From the NCBI GenBank assembly GCA_016209985.1, contig JACQVB010000226.1, positions 1 through 61,215 of the forward strand: a stretch of DNA of 61,215 nt, read 5' to 3'. How positions within the stretch are numbered: position 1 is the stretch's first letter; each line of letters starts with the position of its first letter. This document shows, piece by piece, positions 7,987 through 16,013 of this stretch. The translations under genes and the position numbers were made by a program. This stretch comes from Gemmatimonadota bacterium. GTDB taxonomy: Bacteria; Gemmatimonadota; Gemmatimonadetes; Gemmatimonadales; GWC2-71-9. The notes below the pieces were generated by a model that was given only the letters and a program-made list of their open reading frames with translations, was not told where the DNA came from and did not search any database.

Positions 7987-9143
7987 GCCGGCAGCCGCGA
8001 GGCGAGTGCCTGCTGCAGCCGCTCGATCTGGCGCGCAGGGTCGCACAGCAGGCGGGCGCGGGCGGGACCGGCGGCGCCCAGGGCGCTCCGCGCTGCCGGA
8101 TCGGCCAGCAGCACGCGCAGAGCGTCCGCGAGTGCGACCGGATCACCGGGCGGAAGCAGGGCGCCACAGGTGAGATCCACCACCTCGCTGGCACCGCCGA
8201 TCGCGGACGTCACGACCGGGAGTCCGGCGTACAACGCTTCGATGAACGTGATGCCGAAAGATTCCGGAGTGACGTTCGGCTGGCAATAGATGTCGGCGGC
8301 GCACATCAACTCCCGAACGTCGGTGTGTTCGCCCAGAAAGCGCACCCGGCCGGCCAGCCCGAGCCGCGCGGCGGTGATACCGAGAGAGCCGACATAGGAG
8401 ACTTCCGCCTCGCGCTGGGGCCCGCCCACTTGCCACGCGACCCATTCACGCCGGTCGTTCAAGTGGGCCAACGCCTCCAGCATGATGCGGTGTCCCTTGC
8501 CCGGCTCCATCCGGCCGACCTGCAGGATGACCACCGTTCCCTCGGGTACGCCCAGCGCGCCGCGCAATCGCCCCCGTGCCGAGGCAGCGGCGGGAGGCGG
8601 AGGCGGCACCGGTGGATGAACGACGACCTGGGGAACACTCAACCCGGTGCGTGCAACCGCAGTGGCCGTGAAGTGACTGTTACAGATCGCCAGGTCGGGG
8701 CTCGTCCGCCGGGCCCACCGGTCCAGCCAGTGCTGCTCCTGAGGCGCCGCATGAAACCACCGAAGGACCCGTACGCGAGCGGACTGCACGGCCGAGCCGA
8801 AGACCGCCTGCGACCAGCCCGAGTGAAAAACCGCGAAGTCCGGGCGTTGCTGCTGCAGCAGCGCGGCGAGGCGGCGGCGTGCGCGCCAGACCGTCCAGGG
8901 GCGACTGACCCGGGCGGGTCCGAGAAAATCCACCCGGCTGCCGAGGGCGTGGAGCTCCTCGCTCAGGCGCCCGTCGAAACAAACCGCGAAGGACGACTGC
9001 AATTGCTCCTTATCCGCGGACCGTACCAGGGTCGCGAGCATGGACTCGATGCCGCCGTACAGGTTGCCGCTATGCACATGCAGCAGTCTGATTGGCAGGT
9101 TGCCTGATGGCTGATGGCTGATGGCTGGTGGCTCCAGCGTCAT
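7983..9143 (-). CDS. Glycosyltransferase family 4 (GT-B)
   Basis: GT-B enzyme of 386 residues in the polysaccharide operon. LLHVHSGNLYGGIESMLATL marks the N-terminal Rossmann domain, VILQVGRMEPGKGHRIMLEA the donor-domain entry, and ESFGITFIEALYAGLPVVTS the E294-x7-E302 donor-site motif. A Pro-rich linker (VVHPPVPPPPPAAAS) joins the domains. ATG 9143 overlaps the stop of the next glycosyltransferase (ATGA, 9140-9143). The first ~15 residues (MTLEPPAISHQPSG) are encoded by a GATGGCT tandem repeat, so the conserved protein really begins at NLPIRLLHVHSG. The repeat appears to have slid in between start codon and domain while the coupling was kept. Confidence 0.86.
   Translation of the reverse strand: MTLEPPAISHQPSGNLPIRLLHVHSGNLYGGIESMLATLVRSADKEQLQSSFAVCFDGRLSEELHALGSRVDFLGPARVSRPWTVWRARRRLAALLQQQRPDFAVFHSGWSQAVFGSAVQSARVRVLRWFHAAPQEQHWLDRWARRTSPDLAICNSHFTATAVARTGLSVPQVVVHPPVPPPPPAAASARGRLRGALGVPEGTVVILQVGRMEPGKGHRIMLEALAHLNDRREWVAWQVGGPQREAEVSYVGSLGITAARLGLAGRVRFLGEHTDVRELMCAADIYCQPNVTPESFGITFIEALYAGLPVVTSAIGGASEVVDLTCGALLPPGDPVALADALRVLLADPAARSALGAAGPARARLLCDPARQIERLQQALASRLPA
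9102..9135. repeat. Tandem GATGGCT repeat at the 5' end of a glycosyltransferase gene
   Basis: Three exact GATGGCT units and a fourth variant (GGTGGCT) lie head to tail. They are translated in frame on the minus strand as part of the N-terminal extension of the glycosyltransferase. No inverted partner is visible nearby. Confidence 0.7.
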
Positions 9144-10219
9144 GTGACCGGATCAACGACCGACCGATAGACTGCCAGCGTGTCGGCCGCGACCTGATCC
9201 CAGGTTCGATGCAACGCGATCGCGCGGCCCGCTTCCGCCAGGCGCCGCCGCATGTTTTGGTCGTCGCGCGCAACCCGTAGGGCGGCCGCAGTCCCCTCAT
9301 CGTCGGCACCCACGATCCAGCCCGACCGGCCATTCTCCATCAAATCGGCGATTCCAGCCTCCCGGGAAACGATCACCGGCACCCCGTAGGCCAACGCCTC
9401 ACCGACGACCATGGCGAACGTGTCGTAGATCGTGGGGTGCAAGAGGACGTCGGCCGCCGCGAACGCGACCCGCATGTCCGCCAAACCTCCGGCCCAGCGG
9501 ACTCGCTCGGTGATTCCCAGCGCGTGGGCCCTCGCAAGGTACTGCCCGCTGGCGGAGGTGCTCGCGACCAGCAACTGCACGCTCGGCGTCCCCGCGACCG
9601 CGCGGGCGGCGGCATCGAATCCCTTCCGTGCGTCTCCCGCATACAGCGCAACGAATGCGTCGGCTGGAAGGCCGAGTTGCCTTCGCGCCTCGGCCCGGTC
9701 GGGCAAGGGCGTGGCACCCGGAAAGCCGTGATGGATCACGGTTACCCCTACGGTCCGGCCATAGTACGACGCGATGTCGGCAGCCGCGCGCCGGCTGGGA
9801 GCGATGACGGCCCGGGCCTGACGAACCAACGCGCGCTCGCGGGCGGTGACGAACCCGCCCAGCACCCGTTCACCGATCGGGGCGATCACACCGGCCTGCC
9901 TGGCCGCGTCTCTCCACGCGTCCAGCACGATGTGGGTCGTCACTACATCCGCGGCTCGCGTCACCCAGCCTTGAGCGTGGACCACGTCATGCCGCTTCCG
10001 GACCGCGGCGAAGGCCGCGGGGAAGGTCATGATCGTGGCATAGGCGCGGCCCCGCAACGCCGGTACCTGCACCATGCGGACGCCGTCAACCGTAGTGGAC
10101 CATTCGGAGGCGTACACGGTGACTTGGTGCTCGCGGGCGAATCGCCTCGAAAGCTCGACGACATACCCACCCGTTCCGGAGGCCGGATCGAAATTGTGAA
10201 CGACGAGGGCGATGTCCAC
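9140..10219 (-). CDS. Glycosyltransferase family 4 (GT-B)
   Basis: 359-residue GT-B glycosyltransferase. IALVVHNFDPASGTGGYVVE is the N-terminal glycine-rich loop, VTVIHHGFPGATPL precedes the linker, AFVALYAGDARKGFDAAARA starts the donor domain, and DTFAMVVGEALAYGVPVIVS replaces the first Glu of the usual E-x7-E by Asp. The start is GTG 10219, directly at the beginning of the conserved domain; upstream sequence is an inverted family A repeat pair. The 3' end is coupled to the next glycosyltransferase by ATGA. Donor and acceptor are unknown. Confidence 0.85.
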   Translation of the reverse strand: MDIALVVHNFDPASGTGGYVVELSRRFAREHQVTVYASEWSTTVDGVRMVQVPALRGRAYATIMTFPAAFAAVRKRHDVVHAQGWVTRAADVVTTHIVLDAWRDAARQAGVIAPIGERVLGGFVTARERALVRQARAVIAPSRRAAADIASYYGRTVGVTVIHHGFPGATPLPDRAEARRQLGLPADAFVALYAGDARKGFDAAARAVAGTPSVQLLVASTSASGQYLARAHALGITERVRWAGGLADMRVAFAAADVLLHPTIYDTFAMVVGEALAYGVPVIVSREAGIADLMENGRSGWIVGADDEGTAAALRVARDDQNMRRRLAEAGRAIALHRTWDQVAADTLAVYRSVVDPVT

Positions 10220-10239
10220 CCCTATCCCCGCCCCTGAAA

Positions 10240-10353
10240 GGCGTGAAGAGGGAAGAGTGAAGAGGGAAGCGCACTGCTTTCGCAGCCGTCTTCACGGTGA
10301 TGGTGGCGTGGTCTCACTCTTCCCTCTTGACTCTACACTCTCCACTCTTTTCC
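10240..10353. repeat. Inverted pair of family A (GTGAAGAGG) repeats at a glycosyltransferase/methyltransferase joint
   Basis: The left arm (10240-10269, GGCGTGAAGAGGGAAGAGTG start) and the inverted right arm (10315-10353) share the GTGAAGAG/GTGTAGAG units of the four-helix-bundle element. The right arm lies inside the 3' end of the methyltransferase gene and encodes its last ~20 residues (KRVESVESRGKSE). The pair again fills a joint without stop/start coupling. Confidence 0.75.
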
Positions 10354-11113
10354 CCACGAACCACACTTGGCTGGATAGCTGCGGCGGCAGCCACCGCACC
10401 GGCGACGCTCCCATCCATTCTAGGGCGAGCCGCGAGGCGAGTTTTTCCCGCAGCACCATCCAGTTGAATCCCTTGTGATCGTGAAACGTGCTGCCGTCGG
10501 CGGCCCGATGCTGCACCCGGCGCACGTGGGGGCGCGCACCCGCGAAGACGCCGGCCGCCAGCTCGGACCAGGTGTACGGGGTCGTGCCAGGATAGTGGCC
10601 GATGCCGCGCCACCCGGCAATCCGCCGCACCGTCTGTTTGACCAGCAAGGGGAGTCCGGTTTCCACCGGAACGCTGATCAGCAAGCGGCCGCCGGGCGCC
10701 AGTAACGCCGTCAGCTGGTCCAGTACCTCGTCGATTCTTACCACATGCTCGAGGACCTCCATGCAGGAGACCATATCATAGGCGCCACGGTGTTCGGGTT
10801 GCTCGAGCTCGGAAATCAGAACGAAGGAGAGATTCGGGATGCCACCCAGCCGCGTGCGGCAGTCGGTGACCAGGTCCGGGGTGATCTCCGCCCCCACCGC
10901 GTGCCGGGGCGGACTGGTTCCGCGCATGAGCAGTGCCAGAAATGTTCCATCGCCGCAGCCGTAGTCGAGCACGCGTGCGGCGTCAAACCGGCGCGCGATC
11001 TCCAGCGCCATCTCGAAACGGCGCCGGTGACTCCAGGCAATCAGCCAGCTCCGGCTGAAGATCTGTTTCGCCGCGTAATGGCCTTGAGCGATCGGATCGG
11101 ACTTTTCGCTCAT
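10292..11113 (-). CDS. Class I SAM-dependent methyltransferase (Methyltransf_11/23 type)
   Basis: 273 residues. Motif I is ARVLDYGCGDGTFLALLM, the acidic turn is VGAEITPDLV, and the post-motif lines YDMVSCMEVLEHVVRIDEVL and LLAPGGRLLISVPVETGLPL are those of UbiE/SmtA-like enzymes that act on lipid-linked sugars or small molecules. The start is ATG 11113 (MSEKSDPIAQGHY). The C-terminal tail beyond QVWFVGKR is written by a family A repeat arm and is probably dispensable. It is flanked on both sides by repeat pairs, so within the operon it reads like a module inserted between repeats. A glycan or lipid-carrier substrate is inferred from context only. Confidence 0.84.
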   Translation of the reverse strand: MSEKSDPIAQGHYAAKQIFSRSWLIAWSHRRRFEMALEIARRFDAARVLDYGCGDGTFLALLMRGTSPPRHAVGAEITPDLVTDCRTRLGGIPNLSFVLISELEQPEHRGAYDMVSCMEVLEHVVRIDEVLDQLTALLAPGGRLLISVPVETGLPLLVKQTVRRIAGWRGIGHYPGTTPYTWSELAAGVFAGARPHVRRVQHRAADGSTFHDHKGFNWMVLREKLASRLALEWMGASPVRWLPPQLSSQVWFVGKRVESVESRGKSETTPPSP

Positions 11114-11116
11114 GTT

Positions 11117-11217
11117 ACGTGAGCCGTAAGCAGTGAGCCGGGAGGCCACGGACGGCACCGGCCGCTGGGTAACGACGGAAACATGTTCCAGCTCCCCGGC
11201 TCACGGCTCACGGCTCA
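11117..11217. repeat. Inverted pair of GTGAGCC-type repeats (family B)
   Basis: The left arm (11117-11143: GTGAGCCGTAAGCAGTGAGCC) and the right arm (11190-11217, inverted GTGAGCC units in triplicate) enclose ~45 unique bases. The right arm overlaps the stop codon of the glycosyltransferase gene at 11201 and encodes its last residues (SLSREP). It has the same layout as the hairpin at 2613-2650, with a slightly different unit. Confidence 0.75.
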
Positions 11218-12379
11218 GGCTCAATGCCTTTTCCAGTTGATCGAACACGATTGCGCGTTCATATCGCTGCTTCACCATCTCCCGGCCTGCGGCTGCCCGT
11301 CGCGCTGCCTCGTTCCGGTCGTCGAGGGCCGCTGAGACTTGCCGCGCCAATGCCTCCGCGTCGCCCACCGGATACGTCCACCCCGTCTTCCCTTCGATGA
11401 TCGTTTCTCGGAGACCTCCGACCGCGGCAGCGACCACCGGGGTGCCGCAGGCCAGGGCCTCGAGCGGCGAGAAGCCGAGTCCTTCTTCCCGGCTCGCCTG
11501 GACCAGCAGGTCGGAGGTCTGATAATCCAGCGGCAGCTCGTGCACCGGATGAACCGCGTCGGTGGCGATGACCCGCTCGGCCACTCCGGCCGCCCGGGCT
11601 GATTCGAGAAACGCGCGATATCCGCCGCTGCGATGGAGCAGCCAGAGATCCCGGCCGGAATCGAGCAGTTGGCGCGCGGCCAAGAGCAGCGTGTCGGCGT
11701 CTTTCTCCGGCGCTACCCGACTGCTGAAGAACACCACTGCCCCCTGGGGGGGAAGGCCGCGCCGTTTGCGGAGCTCGGCTTTGGATTGGGTGGCGGGGTG
11801 GAATATCGCAGTATCCACACCGTAGACGGGAATGACGTCGATTCGGGCGGCGGTGCCGTGCCCGCGAACGACCTCTGCGAGATGATGACTGAGGACGATG
11901 TAGTGTCTCGCGAGCCGCGCATTGGCGCGGGCGAGTAGCTGGAGGCCCAGCATCTCCGAGCGGTAGTAGCGCTTCGCGGGCCCCGGATGATGCCGGCGCT
12001 GGGCGTAGTAGCGTTCGACGGGGCTGCAGACGAGCAGGGCGGCGGAAATTCCGGACCGTCGCGCGGCGAGGTTCGCCGCCAGTGCCGCCGGACCGTATCC
12101 CTGGGCCAGTACGGCGTCGAAGCACCCTCGACGTGCCACTTCGCCCCACACCCGGCGCGCGAACCCGGCCCGAGAGCCGGGTCCGGTGATGACTGCTGCC
12201 GCTCCTTCGGGCGTCCGGCTGATCTCGACACCGCCCGCGATCCGCCGCGCCAGCACGGTGAGATCGAACCGCTGGGCCAGGCCGTTGACCAGGCGTACAT
12301 CGGTCCCGCTCTCCACTACGAAGCAGAGACGGAGACGACTCACGAGGCCCAGGGAAGAGGGAAGAGTACGGCTTGTCAT
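11201..12379 (-). CDS. Glycosyltransferase family 4 (GT-B)
   Basis: 392-residue GT-B enzyme. Motifs: IDVIPVYGVDTAIF (inter-domain), GAVVFFSSRVAPEKDADTLL (donor domain entry) and REEGLGFSPLEALACGTPVV (E-x7-E region). A basic HHPGPAKRYYRSEML stretch follows the N-terminal domain and may aid membrane contact. ATG 12379 overlaps the TAA of the upstream methyltransferase by one base (TAATG), so this start is firm, even though residues 2-10 (TSRTLPSSL) are encoded by a family A repeat half and conserved sequence starts at VSRLRLCFVVESG. The 3' end is also repeat-encoded. Both termini thus carry repeat-derived residues. Confidence 0.85.
   Translation of the reverse strand: MTSRTLPSSLGLVSRLRLCFVVESGTDVRLVNGLAQRFDLTVLARRIAGGVEISRTPEGAAAVITGPGSRAGFARRVWGEVARRGCFDAVLAQGYGPAALAANLAARRSGISAALLVCSPVERYYAQRRHHPGPAKRYYRSEMLGLQLLARANARLARHYIVLSHHLAEVVRGHGTAARIDVIPVYGVDTAIFHPATQSKAELRKRRGLPPQGAVVFFSSRVAPEKDADTLLLAARQLLDSGRDLWLLHRSGGYRAFLESARAAGVAERVIATDAVHPVHELPLDYQTSDLLVQASREEGLGFSPLEALACGTPVVAAAVGGLRETIIEGKTGWTYPVGDAEALARQVSAALDDRNEAARRAAAGREMVKQRYERAIVFDQLEKALSLSREP
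12351..12372. repeat. Solo family A half-repeat
   Basis: A short GGGAAGAGGGAAGAGTACGG stretch matches the inner end of the family A arm. No inverted partner lies within a few hundred bases. It codes for the N-terminal residues of the glycosyltransferase on the minus strand. Confidence 0.55.
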
Positions 12380-12969
12380 TAGCCGACGCGGCGCAACACG
12401 GTCAGGCTGTCCACCGCATCGACTTCGGTAAACCGTGGGTCTTTGAGGATGACCTCGCGGGTGAACCGGACGCTGCCCGCTTTCTCGATATCGCGTTCCG
12501 GAGTCGAGCGACTGTCGTGCAGGGCAATCACTCCGCCGGGCTCCACCAGTCCGTTCCACGCTTCCCAATCTTCCCGCAGGCCAACGTAGGTGTGGTCTCC
12601 ATCGATGAACACGAAATCCACCGGAGCTTCCTTGAGCATCACGAAAGCACGGCCGGCCTCGGCGCCGGTCGAGCGGAGCCAGCGCACATGCCCGTTTTTC
12701 GATTTGCGGACCTCGCGCCGGGCGATGTAGCGCTGCGCGCTGAATCCCAGCCGGCCGGCCGGATACGGGTCGACCGCGAAGATCTGTCCCTCGCTCGCCA
12801 TCGCGGCGCGCAGGCGGCTGGTGGTGACGCCGTGCCAGACTCCGATCTCGACCAATCGCTGCCGCCCCGCTGCGTGCCGCGCCAGACAATCGCGTTCCGC
12901 TTCGGTGGTCTGGGTCTCGGCTCGAGCGAGCCCGAGACGCCAGAGCAGGAAGTGGGGCAGGACTCTCAC
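12379..12969 (-). CDS. Class I SAM methyltransferase (Methyltransf_24-like)
   Basis: Compact 196-residue methyltransferase. Motif I is LVEIGVWHGVTTSRLRAAM, and the ribose-binding acidic position is IFAVDPYPAGRLG. The metal-binding-type line DFVFIDGDHTYVGLREDWEA is followed by LVEPGGVIALHDSR, as in Methyltransf_24 and CmcI-like O-methyltransferases, where Asp and His help hold a divalent ion. The start GTG 12969 forms a GTGA overlap with the upstream methyltransferase. A longer frame exists upstream but runs antiparallel to nothing conserved, so it is ignored. Likely substrate: a sugar hydroxyl in the glycan made by this operon (inference). Confidence 0.84.
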   Translation of the reverse strand: MRVLPHFLLWRLGLARAETQTTEAERDCLARHAAGRQRLVEIGVWHGVTTSRLRAAMASEGQIFAVDPYPAGRLGFSAQRYIARREVRKSKNGHVRWLRSTGAEAGRAFVMLKEAPVDFVFIDGDHTYVGLREDWEAWNGLVEPGGVIALHDSRSTPERDIEKAGSVRFTREVILKDPRFTEVDAVDSLTVLRRVG

Positions 12970-13682
12970 AGCTTGGTGGCCTCGACCAGCGAGTGGAGCG
13001 CCAGCCAGCGGGTGAAGCTTCGCGCGCCGTCCCAGGATCGGAGCCGGATCGGGGCGCGTCCGGGAATGGGCAGGTAATGCCCGACGCCGTCGATGGCAGA
13101 GACCTCGAGGCCCGCTCGCTTGACCCAGGCGATGGTGCGCGGAAGCATGGTCACCTGATTGATGGGCTGGCCTTCTTCCGTGTACCGGCGACCGCGAAGG
13201 CGCGCGTAGATCCGGTAGAGACCCATAGATCCCAGATAGTTCGGGGTCGTGAGCAACAGCCTGCCGCCGGACTTGAGCACCCGTGCCATCTCGCGCACGG
13301 CGCGGGGCGGATCGGGCACGTGCTCGATGGTCTCGCAGGAAATGACGGTGTCGAACGTCCCATCCGGATGCCCGATCCGCTGGATGTCTTCGACCTCCCA
13401 CTGCACACCCCGCACTCCACGCTCCCGGGCAAACGCTCGAGCCCGTTGGACAGCCGCCGGAGAGAAATCGGCGCCGGCGAGACGGAGCGGCGGTCGCGGT
13501 AATCCGGCGAGCCAGCAGGCAAACCCCCCTCGGCCGCAACCAATTTCCAGGACCCGCTTTCCTGCGATATCGCGCTCGAGGACGAGACGCTCTCGAACGA
13601 GGTCGTGCCAGGGCGTGTCCGCCCCGGCATCGACCGGGAACTGGTCGTGCCAGGCGTCGTAATCATCCCGCCAGTTGTTCAT
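12966..13682 (-). CDS. Class I SAM-dependent methyltransferase (UbiE/Methyltransf_11 type)
   Basis: 238-residue methyltransferase. It has RVLEIGCGRGGFACWLAGL (motif I), LAGADFSPAAVQRARAF (acidic loop), FDTVISCETIEHVPDPPRAV and VLKSGGRLLLTTPNYLG (motifs post I to III). The C-terminal part (YRIYARLRGRRYTEEGQPIN) resembles methyltransferases acting on polyprenol-linked sugars. ATG 13682 is favoured over a TTG nine bases upstream; it overlaps the 3' end of the preceding glycosyltransferase by 20 bases. It sits back to back with another methyltransferase gene, so two methylation steps may be made in order on the same repeat unit. Confidence 0.85.
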   Translation of the reverse strand: MNNWRDDYDAWHDQFPVDAGADTPWHDLVRERLVLERDIAGKRVLEIGCGRGGFACWLAGLPRPPLRLAGADFSPAAVQRARAFARERGVRGVQWEVEDIQRIGHPDGTFDTVISCETIEHVPDPPRAVREMARVLKSGGRLLLTTPNYLGSMGLYRIYARLRGRRYTEEGQPINQVTMLPRTIAWVKRAGLEVSAIDGVGHYLPIPGRAPIRLRSWDGARSFTRWLALHSLVEATKL

Positions 13683-14799
13683 AGACCTCAATCACGGGCT
13701 CGGCAACGAGGTCCCAAGTGTATCGCTCGCGCGCGACGGCCTGGGCCGCGCGACCCAGCCGCCCACGGTCGTCCGCGTGATCCAGCAGTCGGCTCACGGC
13801 CGCCACGATCGCGTCGGGAGAACGCCGCGGTACCAACAACCCGGTGCGGTCGTGCTGAATCACGTCTTTCATGCCGCAGGTGTCGGTCGTGACGATGGGC
13901 AGCCCACTCATCATCGCTTCCATCAGCGTGAGGGGCGTACCCTCGAAGAGGCTGGGCAGGACGTACAGGTCTGCCCCCGCATACACCGCGGCCGTTTCCG
14001 CATCGGTCTTCGTGTCCCAGAAAGAGATGCGGGAGCGCAAGGCCACAGGAAATGCTTCCCGGACTACGTCCGGCGAGACGCCGCCGCCGGCCACGGTGAG
14101 CTCGAGGTCCGGACGCTGCTGAGCGAGGCGGACGAACGCCGGCACCAGATCTTCGATGCCCTTGTTCTTTCGCCAGGTTCCGGCGAACAGGATCCGCGTG
14201 ACCGCCCGGTAATTCCGGTCTGATGCGCGGTCGGCAAAAATGGATGCGGCGCCGGGATCGATCCGGGTGATGCGCTCGCGTGGTACGCCCAGGCGCTGGG
14301 TGAGATAGTCGCGATCCTCGTTGCTCAGGCAAAAAATCCGATCGGCCCGCCGCAGCCCGAGCTGAGACTGCCACAAACTGGTGAGGGGATAGATGAGGCG
14401 GGTGGCCCATCCCGGGCCGTCGCGCCCCAGTCGCTTCTCTTCCAGCGCCAGGTCCCACGCCCGGCGTTCGACCCCATGACTGGTCACGACCACCGCCGGT
14501 TTCCCCGATCCCGATCGTCCGGCCGCGACCGCGGCCGAGCTGGGCTCATGCACGTTCACGATGTCGTAGGCGCGGCCCGCGCGGCTCGCTTCCGCCACCT
14601 TGCGACGAACCAGCAGGGGAAAAGAGAATCGGGCCCATCGGCCCTGGGCTGCGCGCCCGGCATGCTCGGAGCAGAGATACTCGACCCGATGCCCCCGCCG
14701 CTCCACCCGGTCGTGAATCATCCGCATGATGCGACTCATGCCGCCCGGCCGGTCGCAACGAACGTTATGTGCGACCAGAATGCGGAGCGCGCGACTCAT
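13663..14799 (-). CDS. Glycosyltransferase family 4 (GT-B)
   Basis: 378-residue GT-B glycosyltransferase. Motifs: LVAHNVRCDRPGGMSRIMRM (N-terminal loop), ITRIDPGAASIF (hinge), ILFAGTWRKNKGIEDLVPAF (donor domain) and EGTPLTLMEAMMSGLPIVTT (E-x7-E). Central ADRIFCLSNEDRDYLTQRLG is the usual helix before the hinge. ATG 14799 is coupled to the upstream glycosyltransferase through ATGA. No repeat insertion is present; this coupled block (12.4-19.7 kb) is the cleanest part of the operon. Confidence 0.87.
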   Translation of the reverse strand: MSRALRILVAHNVRCDRPGGMSRIMRMIHDRVERRGHRVEYLCSEHAGRAAQGRWARFSFPLLVRRKVAEASRAGRAYDIVNVHEPSSAAVAAGRSGSGKPAVVVTSHGVERRAWDLALEEKRLGRDGPGWATRLIYPLTSLWQSQLGLRRADRIFCLSNEDRDYLTQRLGVPRERITRIDPGAASIFADRASDRNYRAVTRILFAGTWRKNKGIEDLVPAFVRLAQQRPDLELTVAGGGVSPDVVREAFPVALRSRISFWDTKTDAETAAVYAGADLYVLPSLFEGTPLTLMEAMMSGLPIVTTDTCGMKDVIQHDRTGLLVPRRSPDAIVAAVSRLLDHADDRGRLGRAAQAVARERYTWDLVAEPVIEVYEQLAG

Positions 14800-16013
14800 T
14801 CCGCGCTACCCGCGGCGCGCTCCAGGATAGGCAAGAGATCGGCGAGGTGACCCGCCATCGTATAGCGCCGGGCAGCGGCGAGCGCGCCTTGGCGGAGACG
14901 GGTGTGTACCGACGGGTCGCGCAGACAACGCACGATGGCCTCGGCAAGTTCGGTGGCCCGGGGCGGGTCGGCCGGGGCGGTGAAACCGTTGACACCGTCT
15001 TCCAGCCAGTCGGGGATCCCGCCCGAAGCGAACGCCGCCACCGGAACGCCGCGCAATCCTGCCTCCGGCCCCACCTGTCCGAACGGCTCGGGCCAGATGC
15101 TGGGAAAGACCAGCAGGTCCGCGGATGCGAGGACGGCGTCGAGCGCGGTTCGCTCGAGCCAACCGGTAAAATTGATGGAGATGTCGTGATCCTCGACCTC
15201 CAAGCGCACTGCCAGGCGCTCCCATTCGGCCCGTTGAGGGCCATCGCCGGCAAACGTCACCTCGATGGGCGCGTTGAGGTCTCGCCGGACATGGGGCAGT
15301 GCGTCGATCAGAAACTGGCCACCCTTGAGGTGATTCATGCGGCCCGTGAAAACCAGCCGCCAGGCACCGCGTCTTTCCGTTGGTTGAGCAGCCGGGGACG
15401 CCTCCTCCGCGCCGGCCACGGGATACCTCACCCGATGAACGCACTCGGGTGAGAAATCGTGTCGCAGATACTCGTGCTGCATCCTCCGCGAATGCGTGAC
15501 GATCGCGGCATATCGGGAAAGGAGACCAAGTCGCGCGCCCTGCAGGCGGTATTGGCGTGCCATGACGAACGGGTTGAGACCCCCGCAGCGATGCGGATAA
15601 AAATGCACCAGGCAGGGCCACCCGAACCGCCGGCGGCAGGGGTGCACCACGGGGAACTTCCAGGTCTTGTCGCCGCTGATGCAGGTGCCGTAGAAGCCGT
15701 GCGCAAAAAACACGGCTGGCGCCATGTCCAGGACTCTCCGCTCGAGACGCGGTTCGAGAATCCCGTGGCAGTAGAGCAGGTCGGGTGCCCATTCGCGAAG
15801 CGCCGATAGGGATTTGTCGGGCCCCATCGCTTCGGCGCCAAACGTCGGAGCACCGTTTTCCGGAACGATGAGCTCGCGCGCTACCGGGCGGTCGAGCTCG
15901 TGCCACATCGCGACCGAATGTCCTGCGTTTTCCAATGCAGGTATGACCGCGGCGAGATAGTACTCGGCGCCGCCAGCGCGGCGCCGGCTCCAGTTGGCGA
16001 CCGCGATTCTCAT
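14796..16013 (-). CDS. Glycosyltransferase family 4 (GT-B)
   Basis: 405-residue GT-B glycosyltransferase. The conserved pieces are IAVANWSRRRAGGAEYYLAA, WRLVFTGRMNHLKGGQFLID and SIWPEPFGQVGPEAGLRGVP, where an E-x7-E pair (EPFGQVGPE) marks the donor pocket. The middle holds a Cys-rich stretch (CISGDKTWKFPVVHPCRRRFGWPC) with the pattern seen in some family 4 enzymes of actinobacterial and cyanobacterial capsule loci; its role is unknown. The start is ATG 16013, coupled by ATGA to the FkbM gene. Context makes a chain-extending transferase likely. Confidence 0.86.
   Translation of the reverse strand: MRIAVANWSRRRAGGAEYYLAAVIPALENAGHSVAMWHELDRPVARELIVPENGAPTFGAEAMGPDKSLSALREWAPDLLYCHGILEPRLERRVLDMAPAVFFAHGFYGTCISGDKTWKFPVVHPCRRRFGWPCLVHFYPHRCGGLNPFVMARQYRLQGARLGLLSRYAAIVTHSRRMQHEYLRHDFSPECVHRVRYPVAGAEEASPAAQPTERRGAWRLVFTGRMNHLKGGQFLIDALPHVRRDLNAPIEVTFAGDGPQRAEWERLAVRLEVEDHDISINFTGWLERTALDAVLASADLLVFPSIWPEPFGQVGPEAGLRGVPVAAFASGGIPDWLEDGVNGFTAPADPPRATELAEAIVRCLRDPSVHTRLRQGALAAARRYTMAGHLADLLPILERAAGSAE

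Noticed and set aside
12970..13539. Long N-terminal extension of the Methyltransf_24-like gene
   Set aside because: It overlaps the entire neighbouring methyltransferase in another frame and is Arg/Ser-rich with no similarity; the GTGA start at 12969 is better.
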